Source of the DNA: Lucinisca nassula | Lineage: Eukaryota; Mollusca; Bivalvia; Lucinida; Lucinidae | Assembly: GCA_963580285.1 (NCBI GenBank) | Contig: OY757013.1 | Span: forward strand, 150,675,564 to 150,739,563 | DNA length: 64,000 nucleotides | Direction of reading: 5' to 3' | Part shown: positions 10,905 to 21,419 of the stretch, one piece after another | Position numbering within the stretch: the stretch's first letter is position 1 | Layout: every line of letters starts with the position of its first letter | Notes under the pieces: generated by a model | Databases searched by the model: none | What the model was told of the DNA's origin: nothing | Seen by the model: the letters and a program-made list of their open reading frames with translations, nothing else | Made by a program: the position numbers and the translations under genes

Positions 10905-11184
10905 CATCACGAAAACACGCCTATATAATTTTAACCCTCTTTAACCCCACTTTTATGGAGTAAAACTGGGGTTTAGAGGGGTGGACCTTATTTTTCTTAT
11001 TTCTGCTCTAAAATATAGACTGTGGGTACTCATTAGAACCGCCTCAATTAGGCAGTTCTAACGAGTACCGACAATCTATATTTTGAGCAGAAATAAGAAA
11101 AATGTCGCAATTTTTCATCTTGAAATCTTTGATTTTTGCCGGTATAAATTTACACTGTATTTGTGTCGGCTTGTTCTCGTAATG
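10905..11184 (+). mobile_element. Palindromic MITE family M, copy in parkin intron
   Basis: The ends are CATCACGAAAACACGCCTAT and, reversed, CATTACGAGAACAAGCC. A central hairpin pairs GCTCTAAAATATAGAC..GGTACTCATTAGAACCGCC with its near-complement through GAGCAGAAATAAGAAAAAT. Other full copies are 16582-16852, 20781-21059 and 22522-22801. Confidence 0.8.
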
Positions 11185-11282
11185 TGAAAGGGTTAAAATT
11201 GACACTTATCAGATACAATGGACAGTATATATCCTCAGGTCTGTCAATAGCTCTGGAAGGCCAGGGTCCTGAACTCCTTGCC

Positions 11283-11730
11283 CAGGGCTAGTTGTTCAAA
11301 GCATCATTAGCCTAACAAGCTTGTTAAGGGTCAGACTGTTAACTTTTCTAGGAGGATCAATATCTATAATTCTGGTATATTTGCTGATAAAATGTGAGTT
11401 GCTTTTGCATATGCAAAAGCTACTCAAATTTTTTTGGCAAAAATATTAGCATATTTGCCATATTATTTGATCAAAGTCTTAACTATTTGTTTACAAACAA
11501 TGACATTTGTTTCGAACAACTGGCTCCATTTGTCCAAAACTAACAAAGTTGTCCGTAAATGTATCGTTGAAACTTCGACCATAGCAAATATGCTAACTTT
11601 TTTAAAAAAAATGTGACTAGCTTTGCAAATGCAGAGTATTAGATATTGTACTTACTAGAACAGTTAACATTTTGACCACTAAAGTGGTCATTAAGCTAAT
11701 GAGATTATGAACAACTGGGCCCTGAACTTT
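11283..11730. mobile_element. MITE family H, two adjacent copies
   Basis: The first copy runs from GGGCTAGTTGTTCAAAGC to TTTCGAACAACTGGC. The second, in opposite orientation, ends at GAACAACTGGGCCC. The interiors match 8382-8625. Confidence 0.6.
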
Positions 11731-11805
11731 TTATTTTAATAACTCCATTGCAGAATTGTCATTCAGTTGGATTTATAGGTTGAAATTATTGTCTAATGAT
11801 TTCAG

Positions 11806-11886
11806 TTTGTATTTTGTGTGTTGTGCAAGAGTGGTCAACATGAAGGAGATTGTGCCTTGAGTAGATCTAGGGGCCCACATGGAGAG
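11806..11886 (+). CDS. prkn: Parkin exon, IBR end and tether (81 bp)
   Basis: The acceptor is TGATTTCAG and the donor GAG/GTAAAT. The 27 codons begin FVFCVLCKSGQHEGDC, supplying the last IBR zinc ligands (C, C, H, C). They end with ALSRSRGPHGE, a short basic, glycine-containing linker toward the REP helix. The human counterpart (exon 10) is 84 bp with FAFCRECKEAYHEGEC. The linker is divergent, as expected for an unstructured tether. Confidence 0.93.
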
Positions 11887-11991
11887 GTAAATACACAGAA
11901 GAATATATCTTAAAAATCTCCTCTGTAAAGCAATCACCTGTTCTACATAGCCCTAGATAAGAGGGGGATATCCACATAATATTTTTTTCTT

Positions 11992-12591
11992 ATTATAGCC
12001 CCGCTTTGAAAAAGTGGGGGCTATATTGGATTTGCATTGTCCTTCTGTGATTCCGTAATTCCATTATTTATCGTAACTCAAAAACCGTTTGAGGTATTTT
12101 CATGAAACTTCACAGAAATGTAAAGCACTACAGGACGCTGTGCATAGTGTATGAACCATAACTCTGGATTGTATACTTTTGAAATTATTGCCCTTTGAGT
12201 ATTGAAAAAAATTCAGTTATTCATGATAACTCAAAAACCGTTTGAGGTATTTTCATGAAACTTCACACAAAAGTAAAGCACCATGAGACAATGTGCATAG
12301 CGCAAGAACCATAACTCTGGATTGCCTACTTTTGGAGTTATTGCACATTGAAAAATGGCAATTTTAACCTTGTCCGCTCCATAACACAAAAACTGTTTGA
12401 GATATTTTCATGAAATTTCACGCAAATGTAAAGCACCATGAGACAATGTGCAGAGCACATGAATCCCAACTCTGGATTGCCTTTTTACCACATTTAATTA
12501 GAGGCTGAAAGCTGAAAACATTTTTTTCTTGTATTTTTCTTTTCTGATAGCGCTATAGCGGGGCTATAGTCAGATCCTCTGACAGTTCTAG
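11992..12591 (+). mobile_element. Small Helitron-like element with three tandem units
   Basis: The element starts ATTATAGCCCCGCTTTGAAA, a foldback with GGGGGCTATA. It contains three units of about 170 bp (ACCGTTTGAGGTATTTTCAT, AAAGCACCATGAGACAATGT). It ends with a stem-loop, GTCAGATCCTCTGAC, then AGTTCTAG followed by T. A short 3' hairpin plus CTAG is the Helitron terminus pattern. A related short copy is at 25185-25324, and a reversed end at 63713. No Rep/helicase is present, so it would be non-autonomous. Confidence 0.6.
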
Positions 12592-12717
12592 TTTCTACCC
12601 GAAAACCTATTTTGTGGGTACTCATTAAAAATGCCTCAAAGAGGTGCTTCAAATGAGTACCCACAACGTATGTTTTTGAAAAATATCTGTACTTTTCGGA
12701 TGAAGAAAACACCTTAT

Positions 12718-15232
12718 TAGCTCACCTGAGCCGTAGGCTCATTGGTGAGCTTATAGGGTGGTCATGCTGTCTGTATGTATGTCAACATTTTCAAACATCT
12801 TCTCCTCTGGAACCGCTGGGCGGACTGAAGCCAAATTTCATGTGGGGCCTCAGTGGGATGGGGGAACGAAAGTTTGTTCGCGGGGTCCAGGTCACATGAC
12901 CAAGATGGCCGCCATGCCCATATATGGTAAAAACCCTTCAAAAATCTTCTTCTCCGGAACCGCTGGTCCGATTTTCACCAAACTTGGTATGTGGCCTTGG
13001 GTACTCGGGCCTATCATAGTTTCTTCAAATAATGGCCCTTGGATGACCTTGACCTATTTTATGCCAAGGTCAAATTTGGTAATATAGGCTTTTGAATGGC
13101 AAAAAGTGAAAACGGTGGATTTTTCGAAAACTGTTGCAGCCTTTGGCCTGAAAGTTGGTAGATGACATCAGCTAAATGAGTTAATAAGTATATATGAGAT
13201 TTATAGGTCAAGGTCATTCCGTGACCTTGGGTCAAGTTTTTTAATATGTCAAACTTTAAACTTATTTTTCAGGGAAACTACTTGGTCAATTTTGACCAAA
13301 TTTCATATGCAAGCTTTATGGGAGAAGGACATGTAAATTAAGTTGATGATGTTGGGTCACATAACCAAGATGGCCGCCATGCCCATATATGGTTAAAACT
13401 CTTCAAAAATCTTCTTCTCTGAAACTACGGGACGGATTTTCATGAAACTTGGTATGTAGCATCTGGGACGCGGGCCCATCATAAATTCTTAAAATGGTGA
13501 CCCTCGGATGACCTTAACCTATTTTATGCCAGGGTAAAATTTAGTCACATATGCATTTGTATGGGAAAAAGTGAAATGCATTATATCTAACAAACCGTTC
13601 AATATTCCACCACTAAATCATATATATTCTTGTTCCTTAAGATAGGGCGCATTTATTGACATGGGGTCCACCAGGTCCCTTAAAAAAAAACTTCAAAAAT
13701 CTTCTTCTCCGGAACCGCTGGGCCGATTTCCACCAAACTTGGTATGTAGCCTCGGGACTCGGGGCCCATCATAGTTTGTTCAAATAATTGCCCTGGGATG
13801 ACCTTGACCTATTTTATGCCAAGGTCAAATTTGGTCACATTGGCATTTGTATGGGAAAAAGTCTAAATGGCTGATATCTTGCAAATGGTTGAGAATACCA
13901 CCCCTAAACCATATGTATATTCTTGTTCCTTGTGATTAAGCATGTTAAATGACATGGGCCTTGGGAGTCTAGGGGGTCCCCCGGGGACATGCCCCAACCC
14001 TTCATTTAAAAAAGTGCCCAATATCTTGGAAACTGTCCAGATCCCCACCCATAAACAATATATATTCTAAGGGGCTTTAAGTGACATGCATCTTGAGACC
14101 CTGGGGGCATGCCCCACCCCTGCATTGCATAAAATGCATCAAATCTCAGAAACTGTTCAGATCCCCTCCCATAAATCATATATTTTCTTGTTTCTTGTGA
14201 TAAGGGGAATTTAGTTACATGGATCTTTGAACACCATAGGTTAAATTGGGGGCCGACACCCCCTTTAGAAATGGTTAAGCTCTCCACCCATTAACCATAT
14301 ATTTTCTTGTTCCTGACCTTTTAGCTCATCTAAGGCTTTATCTTGGCTAAATATAACTGAAAATTCAAACTCAAAAGTTTTCCAACTGATCTTCAAGAGT
14401 CAGGAATGTGATTAAGGACCACTTGGTCATACAGCCAGATGCATTTAGTGACATGGACCTTAATTTGGGCCCCTGGGGGCATGCCCTACCCACATCATTT
14501 AATAAAATGCGTAATATTTCCCCACCCATTAACCATATATATTCTTTCTCTATATACTAATGTGGACATTTTCTCTTTTGATAATGGGTTTTCAGAAAAA
14601 AATCAATAAAAATTACATCAGGATAAAGAACAAGGTTTAAAACAACTAGCGTTGCAATAATTTAGAAAATCTGTTGACAAATAAGGATTTTATAACCAAA
14701 AACACATTTGAATAGGGAAATTTCCTTTGTTAAATTGCTAGCAAGGGAGGTAAATATTTGCCCGCAAACTTTCAATTTCTTCATACACTGTTACTAAATA
14801 ATTGAAATAATCATAAATGATGCAAAACACATCATGAAGTTCAAAACATTTAAATCGAGGCCAAAAAGATTCCAGAATCAAAACTTTATGATCATGGATT
14901 ATCTCCCCTTTCAATGTAAAATCTCTATTCAAATCTTATTTTGGTCATAATTTTTTAAATAGTGAACCAATTTTCAAAATTTTTGTGGCACATGTTTCAA
15001 GAAATTTATAAGCAACTTTTGCTAAAGAAATCATCAATCCTTGTCTTTGTTTACTATAACGAATCTCCGAAATATCATTATCAGAGGACAAAAACAGAAC
15101 ATTAAAACATGTTTGGTGACATGGATCTTAGATCATAAGAGGTCTAGAGGGACCTTGGGTGCATGTCCCTTAGCCCTTTAGACCTAAGGCTGTCAGGTGA
15201 GCGTCTTCAGGACCAATGGTCCTCTGGTCTTA
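12718..15232 (+). mobile_element. Large tandem-array element (Helitron-like, non-autonomous)
   Basis: The left end TTAGCTCACCTGAGCCGTAG folds with GGCTCATTGGTGAGC. The right end is GTCAGGTGAGCGTCTTCAGG followed by a short GACCAATGGTC hairpin and CTGGTCTT. Degenerate units repeat TTCTTCTCCGGAACCGCTGG, ACCAAACTTGGTATGT and GACCTTGACCTATTTTATGC. From 13860 a second unit type (CATATATATTCTTGTTCCTT, GGGGGCATGCCCCACCC) continues. Similar terminal architecture is seen at 23831-25072 and 29543-31214. Confidence 0.55.
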
Positions 15233-15389
15233 TATGGTTTTATATCATCCTAGCAATGGCAAGTAAATTCAGATCTACCTTTATTGAGCAAACACCTGTC
15301 TAATGTGGTCAGAATTTCTGATCCCAGAAAAGACAAGTGAATTCAGATCTGCCTGTATTAAGCAAGCACAGGAGATGAGGAGATGAACT

Positions 15390-15545
15390 TAATGAGCTTT
15401 TAAGGGGAATGGGAACACCTGGCAGATTGTTCTGCCAATTTTCAAAGGGAGACAACTCTCGGGACTTCCTGTTCACTTTTCCATAAGCCCTGGCCCACTG
15501 AAAAAGGGGTCTACTCTTAAAGGAAAGAATTTGGAGATGCCTTCC
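15390..15545. mobile_element. MITE family G fragment
   Basis: TTTTAAGGGGAATGGGAACA and TCTACTCTTAAAGGAAAGAA match the palindromic element at 17391-17633. Confidence 0.55.
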
Positions 15546-15764
15546 TGAAGGTGCTCCCATCCCACCTTAAACATCTGTTCAAATTCTTTCAAGAATGAAC
15601 ATATCCATATGTGGTTATAGATTGTTTATATATATTTCTATGAATAAATACATTCAAACTTAGTAAGCACCTGTTTTAGACAATCATGTTTTGATTCTAC
15701 AATAGGTGGTTGCTTAGCATAGGTTGTAGTATACATTACCAGTAGTAGGACACACATCAAGCTC

Positions 15765-16010
15765 TCAAGTCCGTGAAATGAATATCCCTCTAAACCCCAC
15801 TCTATACAATGAAAACTGGGGTTTACATTATTTTGCTTATTTTTGACATAGGTTGTGGATACTCGTTAGAACTGCCTCATTTGAGACAGTTGTAACAAGC
15901 ACCCACAACCTATAGATGGAGTATAAATAAGAAAAACATATCACAAATTTTCATTGGAAAAGTAGCCAGTTTGGAGGTATGAAAGAATTATCTCACACGG
16001 ATGAATTTGT
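15765..16010. mobile_element. Palindromic MITE family M (subfamily b)
   Basis: TCTAAACCCCACTCTATA, CATAGGTTGTGGATACTCG and ACCCACAACCTATAGATG form the central inverted repeat. Confidence 0.6.
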
Positions 16011-16049
16011 TTCAGATCTTCTATGAAACCGACAGATCATTGATTAAAC

Positions 16050-16490
16050 ACCCATTAACCCATATCCTTCTGATCACGACAATCACTACCTTTGAAAACA
16101 ATGTAGATCCTGATCAGATGGCTTCTGAAGAAGCTGTCCGATCAAGATCAACATTGTCACTTAGTTTGTGACATCACATTAACAAGTCTGTGAAATGAAA
16201 CCCTGTAAACCCCAGTTTATATAGAGAAAACTGGAGACACTTTTATCTGCTCCAAGACATAGGTTGCAGGCACTTATTAGAAACGCCTCATTGTTTCGGA
16301 TATTAATATGGGAAATATCACAAAATTTCATCAGAAAAATATCCTTTTTGAGATATAAAGAATGCACTGTGACACACAGGTGTGTTTTCGTAATGAATTA
16401 AACAGATATGTACAATATATCAAGTTATTTGATTTGGTGATAGGCAGCAATGAGTGTGGCAAAATTAATTTATTAAGCAGGATAAGGGTG
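16050..16490. mobile_element. MITE family F interrupted by family M copy
   Basis: The left part starts TTAACCCATATCCTTCTGATC and contains the AACAATGTAGATCCTGATCA hairpin arm. The right part begins near 16400 and ends AAGCAGGATAAGGGTGAATT. Between them (about 16185-16400) lies a family M (subfamily b) element with TGTAAACCCCAGTTTATATA and CGTAATGAATTA ends. Confidence 0.6.
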
Positions 16491-16581
16491 AATTTACCTT
16501 TTTACTCATCTGTATGTTGATCTATGATGTCCCTTCATTATTTGATGCCTTTGTGAAGCATTTGGAGTTGTAAAATAATTA

Positions 16582-16852
16582 CATCACGAAAACACGCCTG
16601 TATAATTTTGACCCCCACTTTTATATAGTAAAACTGGGGTTTACAGGGGTAAACCTTATTTTTCTTATTTCTGCTCTAAAATATAGATTGTGGGTACTAG
16701 TTAGAACCACCCCGATGAGGCGGTTCTAACGTGTACCCAAAATCTATATTTTGAGCAGAAATAAGAAAAATATCACACTTTTTAATCTTAAGATCTTCAT
16801 TTTTTCGGCGATAAAGGTGGCAGTGTATTTGTATAGGCGTGTTTTCGTAATG
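16582..16852 (+). mobile_element. Palindromic MITE family M, immediately upstream of a parkin exon
   Basis: It is a full copy (CATCACGAAAACACGCCTGT to GGCGTGTTTTCGTAATG) with a nearly perfect central hairpin around GGCGGTTCTAACG. It ends 78 bp before the exon at 16931, so it forms part of the acceptor-proximal intron. Confidence 0.8.
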
Positions 16853-16930
16853 TGTGCCAGTTACAGAAGAATGAAGCCCAATTTGCCAATGTCTTTAAAT
16901 CCCTTGAATGTGTTTTCTTATTGTTTACAG

Positions 16931-17048
16931 CTAGGGCATGTTGATGAAGAAAGTAATTTAAGGGCAAGATGGGACTCAGAGTCCTTAGAAACCATTCAGG
17001 TCACCACAAAACCCTGCCCTCAGTGTAAAACAAGGACAGAAAAAGCAG
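16931..17048 (+). CDS. prkn: Parkin exon, REP helix and first RING2 ligands (118 bp)
   Basis: The acceptor is TGTTTACAG and the donor GCAG/GTAAAG. The 39 codons plus one base encode a REP-like helix containing RARW, with the Trp codon at 16970-16972, then TTKPCPQC. In human parkin the REP tryptophan (W403) blocks the E2-binding site of RING1 and keeps the enzyme autoinhibited. Its conservation suggests the same control. The length equals human exon 11 (118 bp, as I recall). A palindromic MITE ends only about 80 bp upstream of the acceptor. Confidence 0.93.
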
Positions 17049-17170
17049 GTAAAGCACATCTGTAATGTGGATGTATATGTATGGATATCTTTAACATTCT
17101 GTTCTCTTTTTCTTTTCCTAAACAACATCATTTATGTAATTTCTCCGTATGACCTTAGCTGTTGCTGGGA

Positions 17171-17187
17171 ATTAACACACACACACA

Positions 17188-17232
<45 letters not shown>
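17171..17232. repeat. (CA)n microsatellite
   Basis: About 30 CA units with one interruption, 120 bp after a parkin donor site. Confidence 0.95.
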
Positions 17233-17390
17233 GTATACATTTTTGTGGTACTCACATTAACAAGTTCGTTATAAATAACAACCTGCCTGCTTTTATGTCC
17301 TCTTTACTAGGATTCGGATTTGTGACACCTGTTTAATAAAGAAAAATGTGAAGTTTATTGGGATATACAATTATTTTCTCCTTTTCTTAA

Positions 17391-17633
17391 GGGAAATGGG
17401 TAAACCTTCAGGGGAGTCAACTCCTGCTAAAGAATTTTTGTCTCCCATGACAATAGGGGTAAACTCTTAAAGGAAAGAATTTGCTCCTCAGGAGCAAATT
17501 CTTTACTTTAAGAGTAGACTCCTTTTTCAGTGGGACAGGGCTTACAGAAAAGTCCCAAAAGAAGTCCCAAAAGTTGTCTTCCTTTTAATAATGGCAGAAA
17601 AATCTGACAAGTGTTCCCATTCCCCTTTAAAAT
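17391..17633. mobile_element. Palindromic MITE family G
   Basis: The outer inverted ends are TTAAGGGAAATGGGTAAAC and GTGTTCCCATTCCCCTTTAA. The inner palindrome is AAAGAATTTGCTCCTCAGGA with GAGCAAATTCTTTACTTTAA. Partial copies are at 15390 and 19513. Confidence 0.65.
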
Positions 17634-17889
17634 AATTACAATTGCTTTTTTTAACTGCCTTGATGTAGCAATTCTAACAGTCGCCACAAACCTGTTAGGA
17701 GAATAAGCAGGAAAATATTGCTGAAGTATATAATCTTTACACTTCAAGCACTGCAGAAAAATCTAGAGCAGATGGCAATATAATTCTTTTACATTATTTT
17801 CAGCAAAAACGAGGCTTGATATTTCATGTGAATTGTCTGCAGGGCAGACTATTCCATTTTGATAACACATCCATGCAGCACAGTACATT

Positions 17890-18118
17890 TATTTTTTTAT
17901 CTCCAAAACAGTTTTCTGATGAAATTGTGGTATTATACTCAAAACATAGGCTGTAGTTGCTTGTTAGAACCACCGGATTGATGCTGTTCTAAAGAGTACC
18001 TACAACCTATGTCTTGGAGCAGAAATAAGAAACATAGGGTATACCCCTGTTAACCCCTAATTTGCCCTAAAATATATTAATTGGGGTTTATGGGCGTGAT
18101 CATTTCACTGACTTGTTC
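17890..18118. mobile_element. Palindromic MITE family M (subfamily b), 140 bp before the last parkin exon
   Basis: Inverted arms ACATAGGCTGTAGTTGCTTG and GAGTACCTACAACCTATGTC flank a GTTAGAACCACC/GCTGTTCTAA centre. The element ends in the GGGGTTTATGGGCGTGATCA block. Confidence 0.6.
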
Positions 18119-18258
18119 ACTTGGTGCACATGTAATGTCAAAGAACTATTTTCACTGAAAAACAAGAAAAATAATTTGAAAACGATGTTTTCCAAACCAA
18201 AGGTGCTTAGTGCTGTAAGAGTTGAAAAGAGATGATCACAGTGTTGACTTTATTGCAG

Positions 18259-18362
18259 GTGGTTGTATGCACATGCAGTGCAGTCGGTGTAAGTTTGAAT
18301 GGTGCTGGTTGTGTGAGAAAGATTGGGACCGTGATTGCCAAGGAAACCATTGGTTTGGTTGA
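18259..18362 (+). CDS. prkn: Parkin terminal exon, catalytic RING2
   Basis: The acceptor is TTATTGCAG. Two bases complete a glycine codon and 33 further codons precede the TGA at 18360-18362. GGCMHMQC contains the catalytic cysteine (codon 18264-18266, equivalent to human C431) that receives ubiquitin from the E2. Zinc ligands continue as RC, EWCWLC, DC and the H of NHWFG. The protein ends HWFG, where human parkin ends HWFDV, so the C-terminal hydrophobic dipeptide differs. A shorter spacing between HMQC and RC than in human is also visible. The frame is intact across all five exons and splice sites are canonical, so the gene looks functional. The 3' UTR and poly(A) site cannot be placed confidently. 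Confidence 0.93.
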
Positions 18363-18429
18363 TACATTCAGGACTCCCATTAGGATAATACGTGACCTAG
18401 TGCAGTCTTTCATGGATCAAAAAGTTACA

Positions 18430-19230
18430 TATGTGCAGATGATGCATTTATTCCATGATAGCTTGGAGTATAGTCAAAACTAGCGCCCGAGGTGCTGTAG
18501 ACACCCAGATGCACTATATCCCGAGGCTGATGGCAATATTGCATCAGGTCGCCCACAGCACCGAGTGGCAATATTTTTTTATGATACTCCAAGCTGACAT
18601 TAAAAAACAAACAGTCTTTTATGGCTCCAAAAGTTACATTTTCCTGGTGATAAGATATATTTATTTCATGACAGCTTGGAATATAGTCAAAACAATTGCC
18701 CAAAGTGCTGTAGACACCCAGTTGCACCATTGCCTGCGGCCGAGTTTAATCAAAACTATTTCCCCTCGATGCTGTGAATGACCAGATGCACCATTGCCAG
18801 AGGCCATCAGGTTGTACAAAAGACCAGTTTTGATGAATCTCTAAGCTGCCATGGCAAAACTGTTTTATTACCCAACAAGGCGCTTAATCTTCTTCAAAGG
18901 CTGAGAGCAATAGTGCATCAGGTCAACAACAGCACCTAGGGGCAGTAGTTTTGACTATACTCTGAGCTGCCATGAAAAACTGTTTTATTATCCAATCAGG
19001 CACTTAATCTCAAAGGGCAATAGTGCATCGGGTCATCAACAGCACCGAGGGGCAGTAGTTTTGACTATACTCTGCGCTGTCATGAAAAACTGTTTTATTA
19101 TCCAATCAGGCACTTAACCTCAAAGGGCAGTAGTGCATCAGGTCATCCACAGCACCAAGGGGCAATAGTTATGACTATACTCCGAGCTGCTGTGAAAAAC
19201 TGTTTTGTTACCCAATTAGTTGCTAACCGA
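18430..19230. repeat. Tandem and inverted repeats downstream of parkin
   Basis: About 110-bp units repeat GCATCAGGTCATCAACAGCA, GGCAGTAGTTTTGACTATAC and GAAAAACTGTTTTATTATCC three to four times from 18890. Earlier copies at 18430-18830 include both orientations (ATGATAGCTTGGAGTATAGT). The small frames on both strands here are repeat artefacts. Confidence 0.7.
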
Positions 19231-19612
19231 AGACAACCTTCCACAAGACACACTTGACACCATTGTTGTTGACTGTGACTAAAGTCACCTTAGCTTGGTA
19301 CCAGCTTTTATTATTACAGCACGTAAAACAGTGCCATACAGAGCAGCCAGTTGAACTGGCAAGTGGTCAGAAATATTATCATAACACTATATAAGAGATT
19401 AGGTAATAATTGGTGATATTTTTCTAAGTTCTGCAGCAAACATAGATTGTAAGTGGTCTTACCCACATTCTATAATTTTGAGTAAAAATAAAGAAATTAA
19501 TGTGTACCCTTTTAAGGGGAATGGATATACCTTCAGGGGAGGCAACTCCTGCAAAAGTATCTTTGTCTCCCATGTCAATAGTGGTCAACTCTTAAAGGAA
19601 AGAATTTGCACT

Positions 19613-19735
19613 GATGAAACAACCACAGAGATGAAACAATGGTGAGACTTGACAGCAAGAAACCAATGAAATGATGGAGCAAAAGAAAACCAACAGTTAG
19701 ACTCCGATGAGCCCGACCAGAGACAGAGCCTGTTT
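19613..19735 (-). mobile_element. Naiad-type Penelope-like 3' UTR fragment
   Basis: The reverse complement matches 3' UTR blocks of the copies at 27880 and 53395 (GGGCTCATCGGAGTCTAACT, GGTTTTCTTTTGCTCCA). Confidence 0.7.
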
Positions 19736-19768
19736 TCTGGGAAAAATAAGAAAAATACACAATTTGTT

Positions 19769-19869
19769 GTCTGCTGAATTAGCCCAGAGATTGGTAAAGG
19801 TTAGATTTGTATAGCTTAGCTTTATATACAAATTTAACCTTTACCAATCTCTGGGCTAATTCAGCAGAC
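19769..19869. repeat. Near-perfect 45-bp palindrome
   Basis: The arm at 19769-19813 (GTCTGCTGAATTAGCCCAGA on) pairs with 19825-19869 with a single mismatch, around an 11-nt loop. In RNA the mismatch is a G-U pair. Confidence 0.9.
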
Positions 19870-20354
19870 GACAGATTTCTAGTAAAAGAAAACCACTGAA
19901 AGAAGCTACATTAAAAATTAGGGCAGTTCTAAAAGAACACCTGCATTCCATGTTTTGGAGTAGAGTTGACACCTGCATAAAACATACTTTTCTCTATATA
20001 AGATGTGGTTTTAATGGCTATTCATTACTAAGACTTGCTGACCCTATATTTAAAAAACATTTCTTTTGTTAATTGTAAGAGTGCCATATGTAAAATAAAT
20101 TTATCAGTTGTTTAATGCAGGTTATGTCTTCTTTTTCTTCCAAGTGTTTCCTTGTAAGCTGCCAGAGTTTGAGTTATTTGAACCATGTTATAACTTATGA
20201 GAAAACGTGTCTATAAAAGCAGTGTCAATGAATGAACAGACAAACAAACACTGGAGGGCCTCCAGTGTCTGTCCATCCACTCGAAAATTGGGGCCAAGGA
20301 GGTTTTTTTTGCCCTTGATATATCTGAAGAATTAATTTTGGCCCGAGTTTCTTT

Positions 20355-20571
20355 TAACTCTTATCATGCTGTTCACGACAACCCATATCTTTGGAAACAG
20401 TGTAGATCCAGATCAGATGGCGTCTGAAGAAGCCATCTGATCAGGATCTACACTGTTTGGCATTTAGTTTATGAATTTGTAGCAACAAATTACATGAAGT
20501 AATTCGATTGGTTGATAGACAGAAATGAGTGTTGCTTAAATGAATATTAAGCAAGATAAGGGTTAATAGTA
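20355..20571. mobile_element. MITE family F, best copy
   Basis: Its ends are TTAACTCTTATCATGCTG and AGCAAGATAAGGGTTAA. TTAA at each end with a CYCTTATC terminus is compatible with piggyBac-type insertion. The interior has the CAGTGTAGATCCAGATCAGA hairpin. Confidence 0.65.
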
Positions 20572-20780
20572 CTTGATGAAAATATACAGATGTATAGAAC
20601 ACTAATGGGAGCATATTGTTGCCAAGTACCACTACTCTGGTAACTCTGGTTTTAGAGTTATCTGACTTTGATATATGTGAAAGGTTTTGTCCTGTATTGC
20701 CTTTATTATATAGAAAAGTTGAATGAAACTTCAGATAAATAGAGCATTTAAGGTTGCATATTGTGGCTAAGCACTGCTTC

Positions 20781-21059
20781 CATCACAAAAACACGCCTAT
20801 ATAATTTTGACCCCCTTGAACCCCACTTTTATATAGTAAAACTGGGATTTGCAGGGGTCAACCTTATTTTTCTTATTTCTGCTCTAAAATATAGTTTGTG
20901 TGTACTCATTAGAACCGCCTCGATGAGGCGTTTCAACGAGTACCCATAATCTATATTTTGAGCAGAAATAAGAAAAATATCACAATTATTCGTCTTCAAA
21001 TTTTCATTTTTTCGGGGATAAAGGTGACAATGTATTTGTATGGGCGTGATTTCGTAATG
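20781..21059 (+). mobile_element. Palindromic MITE family M
   Basis: Full copy from CATCACAAAAACACGCCTAT to GGGCGTGATTTCGTAATG. Confidence 0.8.
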
Positions 21060-21419
21060 TCTGGTCATTCTACTTCTGAGTTGTCTGCTCATGGTGTGTA
21101 TGAAACATAGTTTGTGACCTGTACTCAGTATTTCTGTACTATATGGAACAGCTTGATGAAACTTTACATATGTATAGAACACTAAAGTTGTGTATTGCAA
21201 AGGGGTCACTACTCTGACCACTACCTGACCTTAATAGACATGTTCTGAGTCTGTAGTTTATGTGCCCATTTGAATATACAGGAAATATAGAAGGCTATTG
21301 ACACCGATTGTTTCAAGACTTAAGACTTTTAGTTGTCCCATTTCTAAGACTATATCTGCTCCAAAAGTACCCGAAAAGTGCCTCTTATTAGCCTGTATCA
21401 TGCCATGCTTTTGATGCTT

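Larger units (their letters stand above)
19362..20062. repeat. Interrupted 88-bp repeat with about 590-bp insertion
   Basis: GTGGTCAGAAATATTATCAT at 19362 and GGTTTTAATGGCTATTCATT at about 20000 are adjacent in an uninterrupted copy at 21768-21855. The 590 bp between them are flanked by TATATAAGA on both sides. They contain fragments of MITE families M and G, a Naiad 3' fragment and a 45-bp-arm palindrome. Confidence 0.6.

Noticed and set aside
17067..17336. Frames across CA, CT and GT microsatellites (also 2862-3131, 33805-34098, 36614-36799)
   Set aside because: Open only because dinucleotide repeats lack stops.
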